In this document: positions 42,186-51,382 of the stretch, piece after piece
How positions within the stretch are numbered: position 1 is the first letter of the stretch
Layout of the letters: every line of letters starts with the position of its first letter
Origin: Pullichristensenella sp963930055
Lineage (GTDB): Bacteria; Bacillota; Clostridia; Christensenellales; Aristaeellaceae
Length of the DNA stretch: 64,000 bases
Direction: 5' to 3'
Assembly (NCBI GenBank): GCA_963930055.1
Contig: CAWVKS010000008.1
Span: 124,001 to 188,000, forward strand
The notes under the pieces: generated by a model
What the model saw: only the letters and a program-made list of their open reading frames with translations
Databases searched by the model: none
Told to the model about the DNA's origin: nothing
Position numbers and translations under genes: made by a program

Positions 42186-42357
42186 AAAACAACCCACTCC
42201 CCGCCTCGAGCCCCCAAACATCGGACCCAAACCGCCGCCCCCGTCGCGCAGAGCCATATCCCCGTCGGCGGCTGCGCTCGCGCGCACAAAAACGGCCTGC
42301 GAAGGGGAAGCGCGCACCCATCCCGCCAGAAACTTCACACACCCCAAAAACACCATA

Positions 42358-42645
42358 GGCGGCAAGCCCCTGCTCGTGGGCTTGCCGCCGCCTACTCCCA
42401 CCTTCGCCCCAAACGGAACGAAAACACAGAACGCCCGCCCCCTGCTCGTGGGGCGGGCGTTCGCCACCCATCCGCGGTAGCTCCGGCCGCCGGCACCGCC
42501 GGCACGCGGCAGCTCCGGCCGTCGGCACTACCGGCTCGCAGGCGGCAAGCCCCTGCTCGTGGGCTTGCCGCCGCCTACTCCCACCTTCGCCCCAAACGGA
42601 ACGAAAACGCAGAACGCCCGCCCCCTGCTCATGGGGCGGGCGTTC
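42358..42645. repeat. Dual-hairpin repeat, two units (forward orientation)
   Basis: Each unit has hairpin a, stem GGCGGCAAGCCC with loop CTGCTCGT (42358-42389 and 42541-42572), and hairpin b, stem GAACGCCCGCCCC with loop CTGCTCGT or CTGCTCAT (42429-42462 and 42612-42645). Stems are perfect over 12 and 13 bp and both share the same 8-base loop. The same two hairpins occur twice in reverse orientation after tuf. No coding gene is seen in 42186-42845. Confidence 0.9.
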
Positions 42646-42657
42646 GCCACCCATCCG

Positions 42658-42845
42658 CGGCAGCTCCGGCCGCCGGCACCGCCGGCACGCGGCAGCTTCG
42701 GCCGCCGGCACCGCCGGCACGCGGCAGCTTCGGCCGCCGGCACCGCCGGCACGCGGCAGCTTCGGCCGCCGGCACCGCCGGCACGCGGCAGCTCCGGCCG
42801 CCGGCACCGCCGGCACGCGGTAGCTCCGGCCGCCGGCACCGCCGG
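42658..42845. repeat. 32-bp tandem repeat, about 5.9 copies
   Basis: Unit CGGCAGCTTCGGCCGCCGGC then ACCGCCGGCACG, repeated from 42658 to the stop codon of the downstream minus-strand gene, with only C/T changes between copies. Related single units lie at 42475-42538 and, in reverse, near 63168-63198. Confidence 0.92.
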
Positions 42846-43889
42846 CTAGTTGGCCATGTTTTTGTAGGCTTCGATGGTGGCCGCGTCGTCGGTCAGTTCC
42901 ATTTCAAAGCCGGACTCGTAGACCTGGCCGGGCTGGAGCGTGACCAGCATGCCGTTCTCGCGCGCCTCGGGGCGGGAGAGTACGCCCGACGTGGTCGGCT
43001 CCAGGCCGAGCACATACTCGCCGGCGCGCATGCACTTCCACTCGCACAGGAGCGGCGTGGCCTTGGCGTCGAAGCGGATGATGGCGGCCATGCCCAGCTT
43101 TTCGTTGTGCAGCATGGCAAAGCCCTGCGCCGGGAAGCCGGTGTGGAAATAGCACTGCTCCTCGCGGCCGATTTCCGGCGCCTCCATGCGGTCGTGGATG
43201 GAAAGCCCCTCGCGGGCAAAGTCCGTGCGCGGCTCGACATGGCCGGAATTGACATAGATGCGCGCGCCCTCATCCAGCATCGGATAGCCGAAATTGACGT
43301 GATAGATGAGCATCATCGGCGTGGCCTCGAAGCCCTGGTTCTCCACACGGTCGATCACCTGATAGACGTTCTTCTCCGTGCGCACGCGTACCTCGCGGGA
43401 AAGCAGCATGTTCTCCTCGAACACGCAGGCCTCGCGCGTCTCGCCGCGCAGGCGCAAAACGGCCTCGTCGCCGTCGAACACGGTCTCATAGGCCACCTTG
43501 CCGGCGGGGGTATTGCTGTAATTGCCGTGCAGGCCGAGCTTGCGGCCGCCGTCCTCGCAGGCCGCGCCGGCGTAGGTGATGCCGCAGGTGGTGAGCATGC
43601 CGGCATAGAACTGCTTGAGGAAACCGCGCCCCGCGTCCTCCGTATACAGGGCGGCCGAGCGCAGCCCCGGCTTGCCGGCAAAGGAGATGTTCACGCCCTT
43701 GTAGCGCAGGGCGGGTATGTCCAGCCCGCGGTCGGCCACCAGCGTCATCTCCAGCCCCTTGCCGTTTTTCACGTCCAGGGCGCGCATGCCGCGCGCGGGG
43801 CCGTCGTTGAACACATAGTCCCGGATGCCGAAGATGGAATCGAGGTCGCCCACATACTGGCGCAGGGCCTGCATTTCACTTTTTTTCAT
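42846..43889 (-). CDS. Aldose 1-epimerase family protein (DUF4432-like)
   Basis: 347 residues from ATG 43889. It has the galactose-mutarotase-like beta-sandwich pattern: VADRGLDIPALRYKGVNISF near residue 50, GMLTTCGITYAGAACEDGGRKLGLHGNYSNTPA near 100 (with the conserved LHG histidine), and EPRTDF and LEPTTSGVLSRPEAREN near the end. DUF4432 proteins are predicted carbohydrate-binding epimerases, substrate unknown. The stop codon directly borders the 32-bp tandem repeat. It has its own promoter and is divergent from the secreted protein gene. Confidence 0.87.
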   Translation of the reverse strand: MKKSEMQALRQYVGDLDSIFGIRDYVFNDGPARGMRALDVKNGKGLEMTLVADRGLDIPALRYKGVNISFAGKPGLRSAALYTEDAGRGFLKQFYAGMLTTCGITYAGAACEDGGRKLGLHGNYSNTPAGKVAYETVFDGDEAVLRLRGETREACVFEENMLLSREVRVRTEKNVYQVIDRVENQGFEATPMMLIYHVNFGYPMLDEGARIYVNSGHVEPRTDFAREGLSIHDRMEAPEIGREEQCYFHTGFPAQGFAMLHNEKLGMAAIIRFDAKATPLLCEWKCMRAGEYVLGLEPTTSGVLSRPEARENGMLVTLQPGQVYESGFEMELTDDAATIEAYKNMAN

Positions 43890-43930
43890 GGGAAGAAATA
43901 CGCTCCTTTCGGAAATTGATTTCCATTTAT

Positions 43931-43959
43931 AGTATAGCGCGTTTTGCCGTCGGAGACAA
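43931..43959 (-). promoter_or_regulatory. Promoter of the aldose-epimerase-like gene
   Basis: Minus strand TTGTCT (43959-43954), 17 bp, TATACT (43936-43931). Confidence 0.7.
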
Positions 43960-44019
43960 GCGCTGTTTTTCCCAAAAAGAACGATATATGAAAAAATGAA
44001 GAAATTGAAAAGAAACGGC

Positions 44020-44049
44020 TTGATGCGCGGCTTTTTTCCGGGATATAAT
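44020..44049 (+). promoter_or_regulatory. Promoter of the secreted Cys-rich protein gene
   Basis: TTGATG (44020-44025), 18 bp, TATAAT (44044-44049), followed by the ribosome site GGAGGAAGG at 44083. Confidence 0.75.
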
Positions 44050-44091
44050 GGTAAAAAACGCGCCGCCCCGCGGCGAAGGAGTGGAGGAAGG

Positions 44092-46211
44092 ATGAAAAAA
44101 GCCTGCGCCTCGCGGCGCTTCTGCTGGCGCTGCTCATCGCGCTTTCCGGCCTTGCGGCCGCCGAGGGGCTCCTGGAATCGCCCAGCCTGCCGGACGAGCC
44201 GGTGACGGACTGCGAACACGAGTTTTCCCGCACGTTCCTTGAAATGACCGACCGCGTGGAATACGCACCCAAGGACGCGGACTGGCACACGCGCACGGAA
44301 TACGCGCTCTTTTGCAACGTGTGCCTGCTCTGCGGCCTGACCACCGAAGCGTGGGAGGACGCCTACAGCAGCACCGATTCGAGCCACGACTTTGAAAACG
44401 GCGTCTGCCCCACCTGCGGCTACGTCTGCGCGCACGAAAACATGCGCGAAGAAGAGATATGGACCGCGAAGCAGGAGTACGTGTACGTCGACGAATGGAC
44501 GCACACCTACACCGCCTACAGAATGACGCGCGACGTATGCGCAGACTGCGGCATGCCCTTCAACGAGGAATATGCGGTCGAGTTCACCGAGCAGCAGCCG
44601 CACGGGTTCGTGAACGACGTCTGCGAGGGCTGCGGCGCGCAAAGCGCCTGCCCGCACGATATGGTGACGGTGTCCTACCGCTATGTCATCGAGGAAACAT
44701 ACACGCAGATCGACGATTACACACACCGCCGCGACAGCGTGGCGCATCCCCTCTATATCTGCCTGCGCTGCGGGCAGGAATGGCAAGATACGTCCACCAC
44801 GCGCACGGAATCCGTGATCGATCATCACCATTTTGAGGACTATAACGACGGCAAGTGCGCCTGCGGTATGGACGACCCCGGCTGCCCCCACGAGCACCTG
44901 GGCGAGTATGGGGAGCTCTCCTACGACCACCCGTTCGAGTGCACCATGGTGGACGCCTATACCCACCTCTTTACCGGCACGTGGGTATACTACCCCCAGT
45001 GCCTGGACTGCGGCGAGGTCCTCTTCGATGAGCCGCGCTACGAGGAGATCTCCGAGGTCATGCCGCACGGCGAGTATTACCCCGGCGGCCTGTGGTGCAT
45101 GCTGTGCAAGTGCATCTGCAACGCTGCGGGCGACGAACTGCCCGTCTTTGCCTGCGAACACGAGAACACCACGCGCCGCACCGTCTCCGGCGAGGATGGC
45201 TATATGAGCCTCGACGCGCAGACGCACATCGCCGCTTCCTACACCGCCGTGCAGGACATATGCACGAACTACGTCTGCCAGCAGGTGGTCAGCGAGGACG
45301 TGAAATACACGCCCCTCGAAGGCGCGAGCGCCGAGCCGCATGCGTTTGAAGATGGCGTATGCGCCGTTTGCGGCTATGAACAGCCCGCACCTCCCACCCC
45401 GACCCCCACGCCCACCCCGACGGCCACGCCGACGCCTGTAGCGACGGCCACGCCGACGCCCGTAGCGACGGCCACGCCGACGCCCGTTCCGACGGCTATA
45501 CCGACGCCCGTCCCCAGCGATGAACCCGCTGCGCCCACGGCCACGCCCGCGCCCACGGCCGAACCCGTCGCGCCCACGGCCACGCCCGTGCCGACGGCCG
45601 AGCCCGCGCCGACCGCCGAATCCGTCGCGCCGACGGCCACGCCCGCCCCGACGCCCGCGCCGGTGTTTACCGAGATGCCCGCCAGCGAAGAAGTACACGG
45701 CGTGAAGGCGGAGGACAACGTGCCCATGGTCGAGGCCCTGGCAACGGTGGTGGACGCCATCGCCGCCGAGGAGGAGACGGCCACCGTGCAGATCGCCAAC
45801 GTTGAGCGCGTGGTCACCGCCGAGGAAAAGGAAGCGCTGGACGCGCTGCCGGTGAAGGAACAGATCTTCACCTTCCTCTCCGTCATCGGCTTCGAGGAAC
45901 AGGTGGACGAGGCGCTTTCGACCGGCGGCGAGACGCTCTCGGAGCCGGCGCAGGCGCTGAAGGAGCAGATCCAGGGGCGCGTGGCGGCGATGACGGAGGA
46001 AGAGCGCGCCGCCTTTGAGGAAACGCTGCTTTCCGCCTTCCCGCAGGAAGTGATCGAGCTGGACGGCGTGGAATACACGTTCTTCGTGTTTGAGCTGGAA
46101 GTGCGCGTGGGGGATACCGTGCGCATCGAGCGCTACGGCTTCCGCCTGGAGGGCGAAGATTGGATCTTCACCCGCCTGGAAGTCGCCGACCAGCCGCAGG
46201 CCGCCGCGTAA
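44092..46211 (+). CDS. Secreted Cys-rich protein with Pro/Thr linker; start frame-shifted in a poly-A tract
   Basis: About 706 residues if one A is added. The ATG at 44092 has an ideal ribosome site and is followed by six A. In this frame translation stops at 44205. With seven A it reads MKKSLRLAALLLALLIALSGLAAAEG, a perfect signal peptide that joins the long frame. Residues to about 420 contain repeated CxxC modules with CEHEN/CPTCGYVC/GHxFEDG patterns. A linker of PTPTPTATPTPV repeats (45390-45680) precedes a C-terminal domain with no known motif. Its cysteine modules recall the MPKTG protein at 22.3 kb, but no wall anchor is present. Function unknown. Confidence 0.78.
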
Positions 46212-46228
46212 GGTCAACGGCAAACACA

Positions 46229-46258
46229 GCCCCCGCTTCGCAAGAGGCGGGGGTTTTT
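46229..46258 (+). terminator. Intrinsic terminator
   Basis: CCCCCGC (46230-46236) with GCGGGGG (46247-46253), then T5. Confidence 0.92.
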
Positions 46259-46307
46259 GCGCCTTTCCCGCGCTTCATCTATTCTTCACACATTCGCGCG
46301 ATGGTTG

Positions 46308-46316
46308 TGCTATAAT
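46308..46316 (+). promoter_or_regulatory. Extended -10 promoter of the two-component operon
   Basis: TGCTATAAT; no convincing -35 at the right distance. Confidence 0.6.
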
Positions 46317-46344
46317 AGTGGCGAAACACGGGGAGGCGACGCGC

Positions 46345-47436
46345 TTGCGGCGGGGAAAGAAGCCCCTGGGCGAGGGGATCATACAGTTTTCCTGGCGGGA
46401 CACGCTCTTGATGCTCCTGGCGCTGGCTGGGGCGGCGTTTTTGAGTGCACTGTGCACACACTTCGACCCCGAGGGCGACAGCTACGCGCCCATGGTCTTT
46501 CTCTTTGCCGTGGCGCTCGTCAGCCGCCTGACGCACGGGTATTTTTACGGCGTGGCCGCGGCGGTGCTGAGCGTGTTCGCCATCAATTTCGCCTTCACGG
46601 TGCCGCTGATGTCCTTCAACTTCACGCTGGCCGGGTATCCCCTGACGTTCCTGGTGCTGCTGGCCACGGCGTTGCTCATCAGCGCCATGACCACGCAGCT
46701 CAAGCGGCAGGAGGCGCGCACCTACCGCGCCCGGCTGGAGGAGATGCGCGCCAACCTTCTGCGCGCCGTGTCCCACGACCTGCGCACGCCGCTGACTTCC
46801 ATTTCGGCGGCGGCCTCGCTGTTGTCCAACGACAAGGGGGATATCCCTCCGCAGCGGCGGCGCGCCATGCTCGCGGAAATTTCGGACGACGCCCAGTGGC
46901 TCATCCGCATGGTGGAAAACCTTTTGTCCATCACCCGCGTGGGCGAGGCCGCGGATGTGCGCAAGACGCCCGAGGCCGCCGAGGAGGTCATCTCCGAAGC
47001 CGTGCGCAAATACCGCGCGCGCTTTGAAAGCCCCGCGGCCTCCGTGTCGCTGCCCGAGGAACTGGTGATGGTGCCCATGGACGCCATACTCATCCGCCAG
47101 GTGCTCTCCAACCTTCTGGAGAACGCCGCCTTCCACGCCCAGGGGGCGAAGAACGTGCGCGTTACGCTGCGCGTGGAGGGGGATACGGCGGTGTTCGAGG
47201 TCGCGGACGACGGCGCGGGCATCCCCGAGGCCAAGCTCAGGACGCTCTTTGACCCCTCCGCCGCCAGCCCCAGCGACAACGCCGCCCATTCGCGCAACAA
47301 CATGGGCATTGGCCTGAGCGTGTGCCGCACCATCGTCATGGCGCACGGCGGCGCGCTCTCGGCCGGGAACCGCGAAGGCGGCGGCGCCTGTTTCCGCTTT
47401 ACGTTACCCATGAAGGAGGAAGAAACGCATGCGTAA
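46345..47436 (+). CDS. Sensor histidine kinase, KdpD C-terminal type (DUF4118)
   Basis: 363 residues from a TTG start with GGGGAGG 8 bases upstream. Four close membrane helices (about residues 18-110) form the DUF4118 domain of KdpD. The kinase core has the H box SHDLRTPLTSI, N box QVLSNLLENAAFHA, G1 VADDGAGIP and G2 NMGIGLSVCR. The N-terminal KdpD sensor and Usp domains are missing, as in short KdpD-like kinases. It overlaps the regulator gene by 8 bases. The signal may be potassium or another envelope cue. Confidence 0.9.
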   Translation: MRRGKKPLGEGIIQFSWRDTLLMLLALAGAAFLSALCTHFDPEGDSYAPMVFLFAVALVSRLTHGYFYGVAAAVLSVFAINFAFTVPLMSFNFTLAGYPLTFLVLLATALLISAMTTQLKRQEARTYRARLEEMRANLLRAVSHDLRTPLTSISAAASLLSNDKGDIPPQRRRAMLAEISDDAQWLIRMVENLLSITRVGEAADVRKTPEAAEEVISEAVRKYRARFESPAASVSLPEELVMVPMDAILIRQVLSNLLENAAFHAQGAKNVRVTLRVEGDTAVFEVADDGAGIPEAKLRTLFDPSAASPSDNAAHSRNNMGIGLSVCRTIVMAHGGALSAGNREGGGACFRFTLPMKEEETHA

Positions 47437-48151
47437 CAACGCGCCCACCATCTTGATCGTCGAGGATGACGAGCGCATCCGCGGCCTGATGCGATCTGTG
47501 CTCGCCGGCGCGGGCTACGCCACGCTGGAGACCGGCAAGGCGGCCACGGCCGTCTCCATGCTGGCCTCGCACAGCCCGGATCTGATGCTGCTCGACCTGG
47601 GGCTGCCCGACCGCGACGGCCAGGAGCTCCTTACCGAGATCCGCACCTGGTCGAGCGTGCCGGTGGTGGTGGTCTCCGCCCGCGGGCAGGAGAAGGACAA
47701 GGTGCGCGCACTGGACAGCGGCGCCGACGATTATGTGACCAAGCCCTTCGGCGCCGAGGAGCTGCTCGCCCGCATCCGCGCCGCCCTGCGCCACGGCCAG
47801 CGCATGGCCGAGGGCGAAAAGAGCGTCTACAACATCGGCGGCCTGCAGGTGGATACCGAGAAGCGCATCGTGCGCGTGGACGGCCGGGAAGTGCACCTGA
47901 CGCAGATCGAATACAAGATCGTCACGCTGCTGTGCCGCAACGCCGGCAAGGTGCTGACCCACGACAGCCTCATCCGCGAGGTCTGGGGGCCGTTTTCCAA
48001 CTGCGATACGCAGCTTTTGCGCGTCAACATGGCCAATATCCGCCGCAAGATCGAAAAAGACCCCGCCATGCCCGAATATATACTCACCGAGATCGGCGTG
48101 GGCTACCGCATGGCCGAGGGCCAGGTGTTCCCGCCGCCCGCCGCGCTTTGA
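47429..48151 (+). CDS. OmpR-family response regulator, KdpE-like
   Basis: 240 residues. The receiver domain has acidic residues EDDE, the phosphorylation site in LMLLDLGLPDRDG (near residue 53), and the lysine in DYVTKPFG. The C-terminal winged helix ends with RVNMANIRRKIEKDPAMPEYILTEIGVGYRM. Strong likeness to KdpE, but no kdpFABC genes lie nearby, so targets are elsewhere. Confidence 0.92.
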   Translation: MRNNAPTILIVEDDERIRGLMRSVLAGAGYATLETGKAATAVSMLASHSPDLMLLDLGLPDRDGQELLTEIRTWSSVPVVVVSARGQEKDKVRALDSGADDYVTKPFGAEELLARIRAALRHGQRMAEGEKSVYNIGGLQVDTEKRIVRVDGREVHLTQIEYKIVTLLCRNAGKVLTHDSLIREVWGPFSNCDTQLLRVNMANIRRKIEKDPAMPEYILTEIGVGYRMAEGQVFPPPAAL

Positions 48152-48219
48152 GGCGCGGATAGCGCGCCCTGAAGCGGGGCGGCCCCGCCCGCTTTCCCGC
48201 CTTTGCGGGCGCCAAAAAC

Positions 48220-48275
48220 CAAAAACAGGCCGCCCGCCGGGCAGTATCGCTCCGGCGGGCGGCCTGTTTCCCCTC
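48220..48275. terminator. Bidirectional terminator
   Basis: ACAGGCCGCCCGCCGG (48225-48240) pairs with CCGGCGGGCGGCCTGT (48252-48267), 16 bp perfect. It lies between convergent genes; T-rich sequence lies on the minus-strand side. Confidence 0.9.
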
Positions 48276-48788
48276 TTACTGCGCCGCGCCCGGCACGTAG
48301 GTGGGCGCCCCGCACTCGGGGCAGGGCAGGTATCCGCTGTAGTAGGCCACGGGCAGCATGTATTTGCGGCTGTAATAGGCCACGTATTTGCAGTCCGCGA
48401 GGTGATAATAGTCGCCGTTGTCGTTGGCGTAGACGTATGTGACTTCCGCCTCCGGCGCGGCCACCAGCACCGGCGCGGCCACGCCGGCGAGCAGCGCGCT
48501 GTCCGGGGCGACCGTTTCCAGTACCGCGGGCAGCTCCGGGCCGTATATGGCCACGTCCTTTTCCGCGCCCACCATGCGCACGCCGCCGTTGCCGCGGCTG
48601 GGCGGCATGGTCATCGGCAAAAGCACCGCCGCCGTAAGCGCTGCGAAGCAGGCGGTCACCAGCCCCTTCACGGCCGGGTGCCACCGCTGCGTCCGCCACA
48701 TCAAAAAAAGGCCGTAGGGAAAACACACCACCAAGAAAAACAGCGTTTTCCACGTGGCGCGCTTCCGCCGCCGGGGCGCTTTTCGCAT
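48276..48788 (-). CDS. Membrane protein with C-terminal Cys motif of unknown function
   Basis: 170 residues from ATG 48788. A basic N-terminus is followed by two membrane helices (about 15-33 and 42-63). The C-terminal part ends YYHLADCKYVAYYSRKYMLPVAYYSGYLPCPECGAP, a DC...PCxxC pattern like the small zinc modules seen in Ada-type and nuclease-tail domains. I do not recognise a full-length family. The upstream region (48789-49009) contains no gene. Confidence 0.65.
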   Translation of the reverse strand: MRKAPRRRKRATWKTLFFLVVCFPYGLFLMWRTQRWHPAVKGLVTACFAALTAAVLLPMTMPPSRGNGGVRMVGAEKDVAIYGPELPAVLETVAPDSALLAGVAAPVLVAAPEAEVTYVYANDNGDYYHLADCKYVAYYSRKYMLPVAYYSGYLPCPECGAPTYVPGAAQ

Positions 48789-49009
48789 TGCACGGTTCCT
48801 CGATTCCCCAAAATTCGACATATTTCCAGAGAGTATTGTAAGCCATCGCCGCGGAACCGTAAAGGGGAACGGGGAGGAGTTCAAGGAATTGTACTACGGC
48901 GATAACAACTGACATAGTTTTGTAATATACAACCGCTTGCAGGCGGGCGCGCGTCGATACACAACATGCGGTGGGCGGCGATTTTTCCCGCGGCAATGGG
49001 CGGCGACGC

Positions 49010-49039
49010 TTGACAGGCGGCGCGCAAAAGTGCTATACT
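49010..49039 (+). promoter_or_regulatory. Promoter of the J-domain gene
   Basis: TTGACA (49010-49015), 18 bp, TATACT (49034-49039), about 45 bases before the start codon. Confidence 0.82.
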
Positions 49040-49085
49040 TCTATAAAGATCATGGGGCAGTCCCTTTTTAGGAAGGAGGCGCGGC

Positions 49086-49553
49086 ATGGCGAGCGATTAC
49101 GAGATACTGGGCGTGTCGCCCTGCGCGAGCAGGGAAGAACTGCGCGCGGCCTATCGCGCCCTGGCGCGCCGCTGGCACCCGGACCGCTTCATGGAAGGCC
49201 CGGAGCGCGAGTGGGCGGGCGTGCGCATGGCGGAGATCAACCGCGCCTATCGCGCCTGCCTGAAAGGCTGCCGCCGCGCGCGTGTGTGCGTGGAGGATGA
49301 GGCCGAGCGTCTCGAGGCCGCCCGCCGCCTCATCGACGACGGGCAATACAGCGACGCCCGCGCGGTGCTGATGCAGGTCTCCACCCGCCGCGCCGAATGG
49401 AACTACCTCTTCGGGCTGATGCTCCTGCACCGGCACGAATACGAAAAAGCCCTGGTCTATCTTTCCGTGGCCGCGCACCAGCAGCCGGAAAACCGCAAAT
49501 ACGCGCGCATGGAGCGCGTCGCCCGCGGCATCCGCGAAAGCGCCCGCCGCTAA
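49086..49553 (+). CDS. J-domain protein
   Basis: 155 residues. The N-terminal J domain (SDYEILGVSPCASREELRAAYRALARRWHPDRF) has the HPD motif that stimulates DnaK ATPase. The rest (ARRLIDDGQYSDARAVLMQVSTRRAEWNYLFGLMLLHRHEYEKALVYLSVAAHQQPENRKYARM) looks like TPR-type helices. No Gly/Phe region or zinc fingers, so it is a class C co-chaperone with its own client set. Ribosome site AGGAGG. Confidence 0.88.
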   Translation: MASDYEILGVSPCASREELRAAYRALARRWHPDRFMEGPEREWAGVRMAEINRAYRACLKGCRRARVCVEDEAERLEAARRLIDDGQYSDARAVLMQVSTRRAEWNYLFGLMLLHRHEYEKALVYLSVAAHQQPENRKYARMERVARGIRESARR

Positions 49554-49585
49554 GGCGCGGCGCCGGGCCTTTGCCCCGGACAGCA

Positions 49586-49774
49586 TGTTGACAAAGCGGG
49601 CAGGGCGTTGCAAAAGCCCGCAAGCAGGGAAATTTTGCCAGCCTTTGGGCTTGTGACCTTGCGACGGGGCTTGACGATCCCGCAGGGCTCGGCAAATCCA
49701 CCCAGGGAAGCGAAAATTGCCGCTGATTTTCATGGATCAGGGCAATTTTTTCGTTTGTGGGCCTGGCGGCGCTC
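49586..49774. repeat. Dispersed inverted-repeat element, copy C
   Basis: It begins TGTTGACAAAG and runs GGCAGGGCGTTG...AAAGCCCGCAAGC, GGAAATTTTGCC, TTGACGATCCC, GGGCTCGGCAAATCCACC and GCGAAAATTGCC...GGCAATTTTTTCG. Each block matches the reverse complement of copy B in the same order. The internal AAAATTGCC/GGCAATTTT stem with T6 may terminate the J-domain gene. Confidence 0.72.
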
Positions 49775-49776
49775 CT

Positions 49777-49813
49777 GGCATCCCCGCCCCCTTCGCAACG
49801 GGGCGGGGATGCC
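49777..49813. repeat. CATCCCCGCCCC hairpin, copy 1
   Basis: GGCATCCCCGCCCC (49777-49790) pairs with GGGGCGGGGATGCC (49800-49813). The same stem occurs after the exosporium-like gene and after rpsR. It lies just past the stop of the ABC exporter gene on the minus strand. Confidence 0.85.
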
Positions 49814-49828
49814 GCTGTTTGTCCCGCC

Positions 49829-51382
49829 CTAGTTCAGTTCGGCGCACTGGAGCATGTCGCGGCAGAAAAACAGCGCCAGCAGCGCCATGGGTATGTTGAG
49901 CGCGCCCAGCGCCGCGTAGCACAGCGCCTCGGGATAGCCCAGCGCGCCCAGCGCGATGGCCGCCGCCATGCCCGGCAGGGCGATGAGCAGCATCAAAAGC
50001 AGGTAGAAAACCATGGTGAGGAATTTCGAGGACACGCCGCCAAAGAGCCGCATTTCCGCCACGGTGTCGGCGTTGTAGACCAGCGTGAACGACCAGCGGG
50101 CAAACGCCAGCGCGGCGATCGTCCAGGCGTCCAGGCCCAGGATCAGCCCCGCCGGGACGAATACCACGACGGACTCCGCCAGGCCGCCCGCCACGCTCTG
50201 CCGAAGCGCCGCGAGCAGCTTGGCAAACGGGCTTTCCGGGATCAGGTAGATGTACGGCTTGGTCAGTTCGCGGCCAAAGCGCGAGAGCGCCTCGGCAAAC
50301 ATCTGCATGTACACGGCCATGAGAAACACCGGCAGCGCGCCGTTTTCGCGCATGAAAAAGGCAAAACCGATGACGATGGCGGCGAACACCAGCGATGTGG
50401 GCGAAAGCAGATAGCGCCGCGCGCGGCGGTCCTCCAGGCGGTGCTTGAAATAGACCGCGCTCGCGCCCCAGCCGCCGCCCAGCCCCACCTTGCCCACTTT
50501 GACGTTGGCGGGGGCGCTGTCGGCCACGCGGCCCTCCTTCTGCGCGGTGATGGCCGAATGCGAGATCTCCGCCGTGCGCAGCACGTCCTCGTAATAGTCG
50601 TGGTCGTAGCGGGCGATGAGCACCACCACGGCGGCGAGGAAGGCCGCCGTCAGCGCCGCGTAAGCGCCGAGCATGGCAAGGTCGCCCGTCATCGCGCCGC
50701 TGAGGATGGCCGCCGTCCACCCCGCCACAGGCATGAGATGGAACAGGGGCGAATCGGCCGCGTCCACCAGCGAAGCAAGCGTCAGCCCGCCCGGGGCGAG
50801 CGCCGCGCGCGCCACCACCGCCGCGGCAAAGGCGCCCAGCACGCCGTAGACCAGCCCCTTGGCCAGCGTCCGGCGGCGCGGCGACATGCTCGTCAGCGAA
50901 TAGGCGGCCATGGCCACCACCTGCGCCAGGAACACGCTCACGCCGTAGAGCGTGACGATGAGGATAAGGACGCCCACCCCCACGCCGTAAAGCGAGTGCA
51001 GCCAGCCGTACTGAAACAGCAAAAACAGCCCCAGCAGCAGCGAAGCGCCAAACTGCCGGAACAGCCCGTAGTAGAGCGCCGCGCGCGCTCGGATGGGCGC
51101 GGGGAAGATGAGGTTGACGTCGGCAAGCGTGAACATGCTCGCCCCGTTTTTGAATCCCGCGCCCACGAGGATGACGAACATCATCCCGTAGAACGCCCCG
51201 GCCAGCGCCGGAAGCTCCCGCGCGTCGCGCGCCGCGCCCCCGTCCCCGCCGCCGCCCAGCAGCGCGACGGCGAACAGCGCGACCACCAGCACAAGATAGA
51301 CGATCCGCGCCGGCTTGCGCACCAGTTCCTTCAGCTGCGCCTTCAGGCGCGTCATGAGCAGATAGACGAGCGCGCTCTTCAT
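49829..51382 (-). CDS. Putative ABC exporter membrane subunit
   Basis: 517 residues from ATG 51382, overlapping the ATPase stop by 4 bases. About ten to twelve membrane helices in two groups, separated by a soluble part (about residues 235-300). VRKPARIVYLVLVVALFAVALL and the block ADVNLIFPAPIRARAALYYGLFRQFG resemble the putative ABC exporter family of Firmicutes. With the ATPase it should form a two-component exporter; substrate unknown. Confidence 0.82.
   Translation of the reverse strand: MKSALVYLLMTRLKAQLKELVRKPARIVYLVLVVALFAVALLGGGGDGGAARDARELPALAGAFYGMMFVILVGAGFKNGASMFTLADVNLIFPAPIRARAALYYGLFRQFGASLLLGLFLLFQYGWLHSLYGVGVGVLILIVTLYGVSVFLAQVVAMAAYSLTSMSPRRRTLAKGLVYGVLGAFAAAVVARAALAPGGLTLASLVDAADSPLFHLMPVAGWTAAILSGAMTGDLAMLGAYAALTAAFLAAVVVLIARYDHDYYEDVLRTAEISHSAITAQKEGRVADSAPANVKVGKVGLGGGWGASAVYFKHRLEDRRARRYLLSPTSLVFAAIVIGFAFFMRENGALPVFLMAVYMQMFAEALSRFGRELTKPYIYLIPESPFAKLLAALRQSVAGGLAESVVVFVPAGLILGLDAWTIAALAFARWSFTLVYNADTVAEMRLFGGVSSKFLTMVFYLLLMLLIALPGMAAAIALGALGYPEALCYAALGALNIPMALLALFFCRDMLQCAELN

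Noticed and set aside
42358..42845. CRISPR array
   Set aside because: Spacing is irregular, the intervening sequences are themselves repeated and palindromic, and there are no cas genes.
41556..43919. Long open frames through the octamer and dual-hairpin repeats (for example with KSPNPQIP or GRAFCVFVPFGAK peptides)
   Set aside because: The repeat lacks stop codons in all frames; there is no start context, and the same frames run into the antisense of a real gene.
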